From contig JACRGO010000237.1 of assembly GCA_016212295.1 (NCBI GenBank), positions 1-64,000 of the forward strand: 64,000 nucleotides of DNA, in the 5' to 3' direction. Below the pieces are notes generated by a model. It worked only from the letters and a program-made list of their open reading frames with translations. It was not told where the DNA came from and searched no databases. This DNA is from Nitrospinota bacterium. GTDB taxonomy: Bacteria; Nitrospinota; Nitrospinia; JACRGO01. A program made the translations under genes and the position numbers. This document shows positions 1-7,778 of the stretch, one piece after another; positions within the stretch are counted from its first letter, which is position 1, and every line of letters begins with the position of its first letter.

Positions 1-5
1 GCGAC

Positions 6-139
6 GTGGCCGCAAACAAAATAAATTTTTCTTGAATCATTCAACGCTGATTTTATTTCAAGCGGAAAACATAAATTACTGGACGTAATAATATTATCGA
101 ACGTTTTAATGCTTCGAAATTTATTTTGTTTGCGGCCAC
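6..139. repeat. Inverted repeat built on the dispersed palindromic element
   Basis: Bases 6-28 and 117-139 are perfect 23-bp inverted copies enclosing about 90 bp of AT-rich sequence without an ORF. The right arm runs into the gcggccacgccgcgctatg core found at about ten other intergenic places in the window. It looks like a MITE-like or REP-like unit. No gene is seen in 1-256. Confidence 0.75.
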
Positions 140-197
140 GCCGCGCTATGTTGGAATAATGGAAAGGTGAAAGGCGGGGTGAGGTTTGTAAAGGCAT

Positions 198-222
198 AGG
201 GAACGGTTTGAAACCGTTCCCT
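198..222. terminator. Hairpin downstream of ybgC
   Basis: A 12-bp perfect inverted repeat (agggaacggttt / aaaccgttccct) around one central base is followed on the plus strand by a short T-run (gcttttta). It lies just beyond the stop of the minus-strand ybgC operon. The T-run is on the plus side, so it may be bidirectional or serve a plus-strand transcript from outside. Confidence 0.45.
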
Positions 223-256
223 GCTTTTTATTCGAGTCCGCGTTCTATTTTAAATT

Positions 257-634
257 TTATAAATTTTTTCGTATAGCCTCCGGCAAACGGGTAGGCCGTC
301 CCCCCCGATTGACGCATACAAGTTTGGCTGTCCCCTGGACTATTAATTTTCCGTCCCTTGGGCGTTCGATGCGGTGCGAGAAAGAGAAGCTGGCTTTCGT
401 GATTCCGCCTATTTCCGTTGAGATATGCAGCAGGTCCCCGTAATAGGCGGGAGATTTATAATCCATCTCAACGCGGCTTACGGTAAAAAGGCAACCGGAT
501 TCCATTAATGCCGCTAAATCGATCCCTTTGTCCCGCATGAACTCCGTCCTGGCCCGCTCGAAATACCTTAAATAGTTGGCGTAATAAACCACGCCTCCGC
601 AGTCGGTGTCCTCGTAATAGATACGTATTTCCAT
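257..634 (-). CDS. ybgC: YbgC-type acyl-CoA thioesterase (hotdog fold)
   Basis: A 125-residue 4-hydroxybenzoyl-CoA thioesterase-like hotdog protein. The N-terminal signature YYEDTDCGGVVYYANY (residues 6-21) carries the conserved Asp of the YbgC/FadM group and is followed by the family's FERAR segment. Known family members hydrolyse acyl-CoA or acyl-ACP thioesters, and many sit with the Tol-Pal envelope system. No tol or pal gene is visible here. It begins 7 bases after the uppP stop and is the last gene of a four-gene minus-strand operon (ATP-grasp, YkgJ-like, uppP, ybgC). Length is normal. The family call is firm; the substrate is unknown. Confidence 0.9.
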   Translation of the reverse strand: MEIRIYYEDTDCGGVVYYANYLRYFERARTEFMRDKGIDLAALMESGCLFTVSRVEMDYKSPAYYGDLLHISTEIGGITKASFSFSHRIERPRDGKLIVQGTAKLVCVNRGGRPTRLPEAIRKNL

Positions 635-641
635 GTCACTA

Positions 642-1436
642 TTACAAAAAAAGAATAATCACCAATGACCCGAAAATTATCCTGTACCATGCGAAGGAAA
701 TAAAAGTATATTTCTTGATGAACGCCATGAACCAGGCGATCACCAAAAGGGCCACAGCCATGGACACCATGAATCCGATAACCAGCGTCTTCCATTGGTG
801 GGGATTCAGGGTTCCGAAATCCTTGAGGATGGAGTAGCCCGTGGCCGCGAACATGGTTGGCAGCGCCAGGAAGAAGGAAAACTCAACCGCTGCCGGCCGG
901 TTCAGCCCGAAAACCAGTCCGCCAAGGATGGTCGCTGCGGATCTGGAAACTCCGGGTATCAGGGAAAGACATTGGGCGCAGCCGATCAGGAACGCCTGGC
1001 GAAAGAAGATGGCCTCCACGTTCCCTTCCTGGCTTCCAAGGTCTTTTCTGCCTTCTATAATAAGGATGGCAATGCCTCCAAGGATCAGCGCGGCTCCCAC
1101 GGTTGCGGGATTAAAGAGATGGGCCTTTATCCATTTATGCATTAATAAACCTGCGGCAGCGGCAGGCAGGAAAGCCAGGAGAACGGAAAGGATGAAATTT
1201 CCGTGCATGGAATCCTTAAAGGATTTTTTTATGATTAAGAACAATTTTTCCCGGAAATATATAACCACGGAAAGTATCGCCCCCAACTGTATGGCGATAT
1301 CGAAGGTTTTTCCGAATTCATTGTCAAAGCCAAGTAAGCGTCCTGCCACTATAAGATGTCCGGTGGAGGACACCGGGAGGAATTCGGTCAGCCCCTCCAC
1401 TATGCCCAAGAGGACGGCGGCCCCTAAATTCTCCAT
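642..1436 (-). CDS. uppP: Undecaprenyl-diphosphatase UppP (BacA)
   Basis: A 264-residue integral membrane phosphatase that recycles undecaprenyl pyrophosphate to the monophosphate lipid carrier for peptidoglycan and O-antigen synthesis. Both family signatures are present: EGLTEFLPVSSTGH at residues 14-27 with the catalytic glutamates, and PGVSRSAATI near residue 160. Several hydrophobic helices span the length, which is normal for the family. Its start overlaps the end of the YkgJ-like gene by 13 bases, indicating translational coupling. Placement beside glycan-assembly genes suits a lipid-carrier recycling role. Confidence 0.95.
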   Translation of the reverse strand: MENLGAAVLLGIVEGLTEFLPVSSTGHLIVAGRLLGFDNEFGKTFDIAIQLGAILSVVIYFREKLFLIIKKSFKDSMHGNFILSVLLAFLPAAAAGLLMHKWIKAHLFNPATVGAALILGGIAILIIEGRKDLGSQEGNVEAIFFRQAFLIGCAQCLSLIPGVSRSAATILGGLVFGLNRPAAVEFSFFLALPTMFAATGYSILKDFGTLNPHQWKTLVIGFMVSMAVALLVIAWFMAFIKKYTFISFAWYRIIFGSLVIILFL

Positions 1437-1804
1437 CGCGGATGTTCCTTTCTGATATAGGCCAGGAGCTGGGCATGGGTCTTGAAATGCACTTGAAAAT
1501 TATATTCGTCGCTGTGGTACTCGCAGGAATCTATGCTGTGCTCCCGGCAGACATTCATGCGCTGGTGGTAAATCCCGCATTTATTGTCACTGCCCAGGAA
1601 TTCGCAGCGACTTTCAAAGTGGATATACCATTTTTTCCTGTAGATATACGCCGATACCTTTTTATGGGCGACCTTCCAAAGCAGGTATTCAAAATCCTTT
1701 CTGGTCTCCGGGGTGTCTATCTCCATTCCGACATAAAGGCAGCATTTAGCCGGGAGGCACTCCTTGCATTGGTCTATCGGTTTTTTTTTTCGTTTTTTAG
1801 TCAT
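1424..1804 (-). CDS. YkgJ-family cysteine-cluster protein
   Basis: A 126-residue basic protein rich in cysteine. CKEC and AKCC motifs lie near residues 13-22, and further cysteines occur at about 67 (SRCEFL), 75 (NKCGIY), 85 (NVCREH) and 92 (DSCEY). This fits the CxxCxxCC zinc/iron-chelating family (YkgJ-like), thought to bind a metal or Fe-S centre. Its function is unknown. The N-terminus is Lys-rich. It overlaps the ATP-grasp gene upstream by 4 bases and uppP downstream by 13, so the three are co-translated. Confidence 0.75.
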   Translation of the reverse strand: MTKKRKKKPIDQCKECLPAKCCLYVGMEIDTPETRKDFEYLLWKVAHKKVSAYIYRKKWYIHFESRCEFLGSDNKCGIYHQRMNVCREHSIDSCEYHSDEYNFQVHFKTHAQLLAYIRKEHPRWRI

Positions 1805-2748
1805 ATATACAAACTCTCTTCATAGCTCAGCATTGTTATTCCGTCCTTGAATTTTCCAATAACAGGCTCCAGGCCTGGCTGGTTGAACATTTTAACCGCG
1901 AAAAGGGGGAAATCGGCGCCTGCCTCCATTGTGAGCTGGATCGCCCCGGAAAAGCGTGGATTAATCTCGAAGAACATTATTTCGTCCCCGTTGACCTTGC
2001 ACTGGATGTTGGCCGGCCCGATGACTCTAAGTTTTTCCACTATTTTAGCCCCGTAATCAATAAGGCGTTTGTCCTTTACCGTGCGCCCCTTGTCACAAAC
2101 CCCCGCCCTTATCCATAATCTTTCCCTTGGAACCACGGAAACGCAGCGGCCGTTCCTGTCGCAAAAGGCGTCTATGGTGAACTCCCTTCCCTGAAGAAAA
2201 GGCTGCACAATGGGATCGCTTATATAGCCAAGAAAAAAGAGCAGTTCCTTTTCGTTTCTGACAGGGAAGGCATTGACGCTCCCCCTGCCGCATCGCGGCT
2301 TGATGAAAAGTGGATATGCGATATCGCCCAAGGGGACTTCGTTCCTGAGCCAAGTCCTTGGGGTAGGAATATCGTTTTCAACAAAAAATTGATACGTGAG
2401 GAATTTATCATTGCATATTTCGCAGGTCCTGGTCCCGGATACCAGGACCTCTACGCCTCCCATTTTAAATTCCTCCTTGTGGCTCCCGAAAAAAGGAAGT
2501 TCCTCGTCAATGGTTGGAACAATGAGGCCGATTTTTTCCTCGCGGCATATATTCCAAATAGTGTCCTTATAGGCAGGGGAGCTTGAAAGGGGGACTATAT
2601 AGTGTTTTTCCGCCAGATATAGGCCGGGGGACAGCGGGTCAGCGTCGCTTGTGACGACCCTTCCCCCATTGCCGGCCTCGGATAATGTCTTTTGAAAGCC
2701 GCGGATGAGCGCGATCCTTCGGGATGCGGCTGTGATGAGGACGTTCAT
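1801..2748 (-). CDS. ATP-grasp domain protein
   Basis: A 315-residue ATP-grasp enzyme resembling the carbamoyl-phosphate-synthase-like proteins of polysaccharide loci. The N-terminal pre-ATP-grasp Rossmann-like part (MNVLITAASRR) is followed by the nucleotide-binding segment PLFIKPRCGRGS near residue 145. The Mg-binding segment FFEINPRFSGA lies near residue 262. Such enzymes ligate a carboxylate to an amine or thiol; the substrate here cannot be told. It is the first gene of the overlapping four-gene operon ending with ybgC. A 145-bp palindromic repeat separates it from the radical SAM gene upstream. Confidence 0.8.
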   Translation of the reverse strand: MNVLITAASRRIALIRGFQKTLSEAGNGGRVVTSDADPLSPGLYLAEKHYIVPLSSSPAYKDTIWNICREEKIGLIVPTIDEELPFFGSHKEEFKMGGVEVLVSGTRTCEICNDKFLTYQFFVENDIPTPRTWLRNEVPLGDIAYPLFIKPRCGRGSVNAFPVRNEKELLFFLGYISDPIVQPFLQGREFTIDAFCDRNGRCVSVVPRERLWIRAGVCDKGRTVKDKRLIDYGAKIVEKLRVIGPANIQCKVNGDEIMFFEINPRFSGAIQLTMEAGADFPLFAVKMFNQPGLEPVIGKFKDGITMLSYEESLYI

Positions 2749-2780
2749 AAATTGTTACCGTATTAGCATGGCGTTTTATG

Positions 2781-2925
2781 AAATTTCAAATCTCAATTGT
2801 CAAATAACAAATAAATCTCAACAACCAAAAGCAAAAAGAACAAACAAAGAAATGGAATTGTTTTGGACATTCGGTATTTGTAATTTGCAATTTATTTGTT
2901 ATTTGAAATTTGTTATTTGAAATTT
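2781..2925. repeat. AT-rich palindromic repeat ('caaataacaaat' type)
   Basis: Bases 2781-2815 and 2891-2925 form imperfect 35-bp inverted arms (about 31 of 35 positions complementary) made of caaataacaaat units, with a purine-rich centre. The same type recurs at 41686-41800. No ORF of interest lies inside. On the plus strand it is followed directly by a copy of the dispersed gcggc palindrome (2934-2960). Confidence 0.75.
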
Positions 2926-2955
2926 TATTTTCCTTTTGGCTGCGGCGAAGCCGCT

Positions 2956-3942
2956 CTATGGACATTCCTTGCAAATATCCGGACAAAGATTGTTTTTAAA
3001 GGAATCCATGAAACTCTTAAATAATTCTCCCCTTTTGATTTCGTCGAAGGGGTTTTCAAAAAGGTTTCCGAAATTGAACACTGTTGGGTCCATCCTCATG
3101 CAGCAAGGGGTGACGAAGCCGTCGTACGTGATGAATATGCCCTTGCCGGGCCACCAGCATTCCCGGAACCTGGGGCTGGATCCGCTGAAACTGAATTCAA
3201 GCCCGTTCTTGCCGCAGATTGATTTTAATTGATCTCGCAGACGGATTTCCAATTTATCGTCCCTCAAAGGCGCTTGGACGGATTGAATGCGCTTCCTGAT
3301 CTTCCGGTAATCCTCATTTATGCTTGCGGATTTATAATCGGGATTATACTGGACTGCCGCTGAAAACCGCATTTTATCCATGCCTAACTCCCTGGCGAAA
3401 GGCGGTATGTACGCCAGGGTATCTATATTTTCCTTTGAAATAACGGTTTGAAAGGACAGGGTAACGGAAAGGTTCCCGGCCCTTTTAATTTCCACGGCCA
3501 TTTTTATGTTTTTCACTATTTTTTCAAAATCCGCCCCTCTCCTGAGCCGCTGAAACAGGCTCTTTTCATTGGCGTCGAAAGAGATGACGAGTTCGTCAAT
3601 GCCGCCCAAGAGTTTTTCCAGGTCAATCTTGTGAAGGTTCATGCCGTTGGTGCAGGTCCTTGCCCTTATGCCTTCCTCTTTAAGATACAAGGCCATGCCG
3701 GCTATTTCCGGGTTGAGCAAGGACTCGCCCAGGCCAATGAGCGAAACGTCGGTCAAAAAACGGTTGCCTTCGATTAATTTCCTCAAATTGGCCGGCGTGA
3801 GATGGCCTCTCCTTTGGGAGGCCAGCCCCTCGTTGTTGCAACTCCGGCATTTAAGATTGCAGAGCGTGGTGGGCTCAATGTGGGCATGGTAAGGGTATGC
3901 GCCTTCCTCTTGGTTGCTGTTCTGGGTTTTATATTCAGGCAT
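2956..3942 (-). CDS. Radical SAM enzyme with C-terminal SPASM-type cysteines
   Basis: A radical SAM protein of about 328 residues. The [4Fe-4S] motif CNLKCRSC lies near residue 29 (CxxxCxxC). A C-terminal cysteine set (REC, TPCCM, LCPDICKEC) fits a SPASM/Twitch auxiliary cluster. Family members modify peptides, sugars or cofactors. Its place among glycosyltransferase and ATP-grasp genes suggests glycan or peptide modification. I chose the ATG at 3942; an in-frame TTG at 3963 would add seven residues without a better ribosome site. The stop codon lies inside a copy of the dispersed palindromic repeat. Confidence 0.82.
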   Translation of the reverse strand: MPEYKTQNSNQEEGAYPYHAHIEPTTLCNLKCRSCNNEGLASQRRGHLTPANLRKLIEGNRFLTDVSLIGLGESLLNPEIAGMALYLKEEGIRARTCTNGMNLHKIDLEKLLGGIDELVISFDANEKSLFQRLRRGADFEKIVKNIKMAVEIKRAGNLSVTLSFQTVISKENIDTLAYIPPFARELGMDKMRFSAAVQYNPDYKSASINEDYRKIRKRIQSVQAPLRDDKLEIRLRDQLKSICGKNGLEFSFSGSSPRFRECWWPGKGIFITYDGFVTPCCMRMDPTVFNFGNLFENPFDEIKRGELFKSFMDSFKNNLCPDICKECP

Positions 3943-4064
3943 TTTGTTTCGCTTAAGGATCAAATACTAAAAATTTTTTACCATGAAAATCAGTTTTTAT
4001 TTTTTCTACATGGATTTTTGTAATTTTCATCAGCAGGGGTGACAAATTATATATGTCATGGCGG

Positions 4065-4562
4065 TTAATTTTGTTTGCTGCCATGTCGCGCTATCTGGAG
4101 AATGCCGAGTAAAATCATATTGGCCGAGGCAATGGCGACAGCGGCGAAAACCGCCAATGGAATGGAGGCAAACCGCCAAAGCGCCCTTTCCAGGATTTTT
4201 TTCAGCGGCAAGGAAATGACCTCCCCATTCTTATTGCACATAACAATTTGTCTTTTCCTGAAACGCAAGGCAAGGAGCAAGACGTTTTCATATCCGGCCC
4301 CGGACATATTGGAAACCGGGACCACTACCAACGGGTAACTGTTCCTGGGAAAATCGCCAATGGCAAAGGGAGAAAAATCGCTGGCTGAGGGGTAGGTGAT
4401 TATTGAATTGACGCCGCTCATTTGTTTCACGCTTTCCACGGAATGGGGATGGGCCAGGACGTCTATTCTAGCGCCTGGATACAGGGACGAGACCCTCCGG
4501 ATCACCAGGGCCAGATGCTGTATGGAAGTGGAGCGGATGATTAGGATGTTCATATCACCCAT
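4065..4562 (-). CDS. Small glycosyltransferase-9-like N-domain protein with membrane segment
   Basis: A 165-residue protein. The first 45 residues (MNILIIRSTSIQHLALVIRR onward) resemble the N-terminal Rossmann half of heptosyltransferase-like GT9 enzymes. The donor-binding half is absent. A hydrophobic stretch (about residues 130-155) precedes the end. The last ten residues (QIARHGSKQN) are encoded by a copy of the dispersed palindrome, so the repeat supplies the C-terminus and stop. It overlaps the GT2 gene upstream by 8 bases. It may be a truncated GT9 or a small membrane accessory protein. Confidence 0.5.
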   Translation of the reverse strand: MGDMNILIIRSTSIQHLALVIRRVSSLYPGARIDVLAHPHSVESVKQMSGVNSIITYPSASDFSPFAIGDFPRNSYPLVVVPVSNMSGAGYENVLLLALRFRKRQIVMCNKNGEVISLPLKKILERALWRFASIPLAVFAAVAIASANMILLGILQIARHGSKQN

Positions 4563-5511
4563 AACTCATAAAAACCCATTTAACAGGAAGCCGGATTTTA
4601 TCCAGGACCGTGCCGGCCACCACAACCCTGTTTCTGAAAATCATGGGAAGTTTCACAAAGGCGTCAAGGATGGCCTTGAGATAGATCGTTGTTCCCTGAG
4701 ACAGGGAAAAAATCGCGGCATGGTAAAAAAAAGAAAACAAGATGGGCGCCATCCTGGAAGCCGGGAAGTACCGCCAAATGATCCAAAGCATGTTCCTCGT
4801 ATAAAAATACGCGGCCCTGGAGGAGGTCCTTCCGGTTGGAGAGGCTTTATGGTAGGCAAATATATCCGGGAAGTGCTTTATGCGATAACCAGAGTTCCAT
4901 ATACGAAAGGAGTGGTCGAATTCGTTCAAATAGAGGAACAGGGGAGAGAACAGGGCCCCCGCCTTTTTCAGGCAATCCCTTCTGATCCCAACTCCGGCCC
5001 CATTGTAGCTTCCTGTTTCAGTGCCGCCTGAAGGATTAAATACTTGGCTGCCAGTTGCCGGTTGCCCGGCGCCGGTTGCCAGTGGTCGATTTTCAGGTTT
5101 TTCCCCTGGCGCTTGAGACTGGTGGTTGGGAACCTTTTCCAACCCCGCGTTTCGCACATCAAAAGCCACGGCCCCCAGGCCGGGTTGAGCTTGAAAAACC
5201 CTTACCATTCTTCCGATGGCCCAAGGGTCAGGATAGGAATCACTGTCCAGGAAAACCACGAATTCCCCTGAGGCCGATTCAAGGCCGTGGTTATACCCGC
5301 CGATCCCGATGTTTTCCTTTAGATAAATGTATTGCACGTCCGGGTGCGTTTCGCGAACTACTTTGTCCGTGCCATCTTCCGAGGCGTTATCCACAAGGAT
5401 GATCTCCACTTCCTTGTAATCGGAACGCTTGATTTTTCCTATGGTCTCCAATGTGTCATCCTTGCGGTTCCAGGTGAGGATGATAACACTGACAAGATTG
5501 TTTTTATGCAT
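4555..5511 (-). CDS. Family 2 glycosyltransferase
   Basis: A GT-A fold glycosyltransferase that likely adds sugars to a surface glycan from nucleotide-sugar donors. The core opens with VSVIILTWNR. It has DNASEDGT and the metal-binding FLDSDSYPDP, and a hydrophobic C-terminus for membrane association. The ATG at 5511 (MHKNNLVSV) is chosen because the upstream alternative at 5583 adds 24 residues read through a dispersed palindrome. About 30 residues after the DSD motif (QSQAPGEKPENRP through PATGSQ) are low-complexity and come from a repeat of the gttgccggttgcc type inserted in frame. It is co-transcribed with the downstream 165-residue gene. Confidence 0.85.
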   Translation of the reverse strand: MHKNNLVSVIILTWNRKDDTLETIGKIKRSDYKEVEIILVDNASEDGTDKVVRETHPDVQYIYLKENIGIGGYNHGLESASGEFVVFLDSDSYPDPWAIGRMVRVFQAQPGLGAVAFDVRNAGLEKVPNHQSQAPGEKPENRPLATGAGQPATGSQVFNPSGGTETGSYNGAGVGIRRDCLKKAGALFSPLFLYLNEFDHSFRIWNSGYRIKHFPDIFAYHKASPTGRTSSRAAYFYTRNMLWIIWRYFPASRMAPILFSFFYHAAIFSLSQGTTIYLKAILDAFVKLPMIFRNRVVVAGTVLDKIRLPVKWVFMSYG

Positions 5512-5701
5512 ATTCTTTCTATAGCGCGGCCATGCGCGCTCCACGAAGCGATTGAAAAATTCGCGTGGAAAACGCAAATTCATTAACTAATAAATAAAAC
5601 GTTGCTAAAGAAGCAAAGTTTCATGGGCTGGTAGTGAGGGGGCAGGGGACAGTTGCCAAAATCAATTTATGATTGAGAATTGGGAAGTTGCTGGAGACTG
5701 C

Positions 5702-6154
5702 TCACGCGACCTTTTGCTTAAGAAGGGTTACTTCCCTGAAAAGTTCGATATAACGGTTTTCAAGGGACCTGAATTGCTCCATATCCGGTTTGTTCTGGTA
5801 AAGCCCTCTCAGTTCCCGTATTTCGGCAAGGATATTGTTTATCTGCGATTCAATTGAGTCGAATCTTTTCATATTAAAATTGAAGTGGTCATCAAAGCGC
5901 GTGTTCATGTCCTTTCGCATATCCTCGAAGCGCGAGTTCATATCTGAGCGCATGTCCTCGAAACGCTTGTTGACGTCCTCGAAACGCGAGTTCATATCTG
6001 AGCGCATGTCCTCGAAACGCTTGTTGACGTCCTCGAAACGCTTGTCGATTCCGTCAAGGCGGGCCTCAACCACGGATATTTTTTCTTTTATAATGTCCAG
6101 TTCTGGAATGACCACGGACCTTATCGCTTCTATAACTGCTTCCTTGATATCCAT
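5702..6154 (-). CDS. Coiled-coil protein with tandem 18-residue repeats
   Basis: A 150-residue all-helical protein without a membrane segment. Residues about 38-85 hold tandem RFEDVNKRFEDMRSDMNS units encoded by near-identical 54-bp DNA repeats. The heptad spacing predicts a long coiled coil, followed by a second helical part (ESQINNILAEIRELRGL). Two other coiled-coil genes in the window (15955-16248 and 60576-61049) share the KRFEDVNKR or EGKIDKLN style, but those have a membrane helix. Function is unknown; the repeats may expand and contract by slippage. Confidence 0.65.
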   Translation of the reverse strand: MDIKEAVIEAIRSVVIPELDIIKEKISVVEARLDGIDKRFEDVNKRFEDMRSDMNSRFEDVNKRFEDMRSDMNSRFEDMRKDMNTRFDDHFNFNMKRFDSIESQINNILAEIRELRGLYQNKPDMEQFRSLENRYIELFREVTLLKQKVA

Positions 6155-6482
6155 GCTAGAAATTTATCAAAAAGCGGGCTTAAATGCAAGGTAATAGTTT
6201 ACGGGGGCAGGGGAGTAGGCCAAAATTAGCCATTGGCCATTGGTTAAAGGCGAAGGGTGAAGGGATTTAAAATTCCAAATCTAAAATATCGTAACCGTTC
6301 ACGGTTCAGGGTTCCAGGTTTTAGAAAACCCTGTATCCACGCTTATCTCCAAAACCCGCTTACCCATGCGGATTTTCATTGTGGAGCGCCCTAAAAAAAC
6401 CTTGCAACATTGCCGTGTTTGACGGTTTTTCAACTCTGAACCTATAGCCTTGAACCCGTGAACGGATACAAAATATCTTTTG
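6155..6482. repeat. Intergenic repeat region
   Basis: This 328-bp gap holds no ORF. It carries repeats of the kind dispersed in this genome: gccattggccattgg, gcgaagggtgaaggg, and an imperfect inverted pair formed by taaccgttcacggttc (about 6291) and gaacccgtgaacggat (about 6453). Confidence 0.5.
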
Positions 6483-7778
6483 TCAGATTTTTCCCGCGTT
6501 GATCCTCTCCGCCGCAGCCTTGCCGCTTAAAAAGGCGTGGTCAAGGTTGAAGTAATTCCACTCGCCGTACCTTCCTATCGGAATAATATTATGTTCCTCC
6601 AGGAATTTCCTGATCCCCTCCACGCAAGCGGTCCGGTTCTGGTCGAATACAATGTACCCGTACTCGATGTTCAAGTGGTCAGTTGCCAGGACCTCGCTTT
6701 CGCTTTTGATAAGCCCTGTCTTGACAATGTCGTTTATGGTCCGGCTGATTATGTTCTCCGCGTCAATCGGCTTGTGCTGGGAATGGGAAATTTCAGCGGT
6801 CAGGGAGGTAGTTCCCTCCGGGCAAACATAAGGAGACGCGTTGCTCTGTATGAACAGGCGTTGGAAGATGAATTTCTCTTCGGGATAATAGATCCAATGT
6901 TTGTCAGTGAGATTCTCCCGGTCGATGCCTATATTCACGCAATGGACTGATGTATGCCGCAGCAAATCCGCCATTTTTACGATCTCTTTCGGCGCGTCGA
7001 TTATCTTCATCACCAAGTCCGGCAAGGGGATGGATGACAGCAGGAACTTGTATCCCATACTTTGGCCTGAGCTTAGCGTAATGCCTCGGTTCCTTACGTC
7101 GATTTCCCACAGCTCGGTTTTAAGGCAAAGGTCGGTATTTTTCAAACGTGGAAGGAAGGCGTCCATGAGCGACTGGCAGCCGCCGCGCAAGGGATAGCCG
7201 AATTGGGAGTTGGGGCCGTAACGGTCCTCAATGGAAGCCTTTGAGCCGCCGATAACGTCCTCAAGGCTGGGGACTTTCACCCTGTCTTCAATCCAGGAAA
7301 AATCCAAATGCTCCAGCGGCCTGGCCCATACCTTTTTGTTGTAAGGTCTCATGAAATGCTTTGCTATCCCGGCGCCGAAGTTTGCCTCTATCCATTCATC
7401 GAAGTTTTGGGGCGCGGCATTCCCCTTGTTTTCCAGCGCCGTTTTCAACCCCTGGATACATTCGTCTATGGTCTTTTGCGGCAGCCCGAACAGATTGCTC
7501 TGGAAGGGATATCTGGTGTAAACATCCTGGGAAAATATCCATGAGTTCCTTTCCTGGAAATGGTGGTTGCCAGGCAAAAGGTCCGCGAAGAGATTATTCG
7601 CGTACATATCCTTTGAAAAAAAGATATGCCCTGCATGGTCGAAGATAAAAAAGTCGACCTCCCTGGACCTCCCCAGTCCGCCGACGTTTTTTTCCTTTTC
7701 TATGAGAATACTGTTTTCCTTGAGGTGATAGGCGGCGCTAAGTCCGGCAGGACCGGCCCCTATTATTACAGTGCGCAT
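6483..7778 (-). CDS. FAD-dependent amine-oxidase / UDP-galactopyranose-mutase-like oxidoreductase
   Basis: A 431-residue flavoprotein. The N-terminal dinucleotide-binding motif VIIGAGPAGLSAAYHL is followed by an acidic residue and GGLGRS, typical of protoporphyrinogen-oxidase and UGM-like enzymes of surface-polysaccharide clusters. The middle segment HFMRPYNKKVWARPLEHLD resembles the related sugar-mutase/oxidase group. A substrate is not evident; a nucleotide sugar or lipid-linked sugar is a reasonable guess. It overlaps the DUF115 gene upstream by 13 bases, so the two are probably co-translated. Confidence 0.8.
   Translation of the reverse strand: MRTVIIGAGPAGLSAAYHLKENSILIEKEKNVGGLGRSREVDFFIFDHAGHIFFSKDMYANNLFADLLPGNHHFQERNSWIFSQDVYTRYPFQSNLFGLPQKTIDECIQGLKTALENKGNAAPQNFDEWIEANFGAGIAKHFMRPYNKKVWARPLEHLDFSWIEDRVKVPSLEDVIGGSKASIEDRYGPNSQFGYPLRGGCQSLMDAFLPRLKNTDLCLKTELWEIDVRNRGITLSSGQSMGYKFLLSSIPLPDLVMKIIDAPKEIVKMADLLRHTSVHCVNIGIDRENLTDKHWIYYPEEKFIFQRLFIQSNASPYVCPEGTTSLTAEISHSQHKPIDAENIISRTINDIVKTGLIKSESEVLATDHLNIEYGYIVFDQNRTACVEGIRKFLEEHNIIPIGRYGEWNYFNLDHAFLSGKAAAERINAGKI

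Noticed and set aside
5880-6050. Possible CRISPR array
   Set aside because: The regular repeats are 54-bp coding units for a coiled coil with no spacers. No CRISPR array was seen anywhere in the window.
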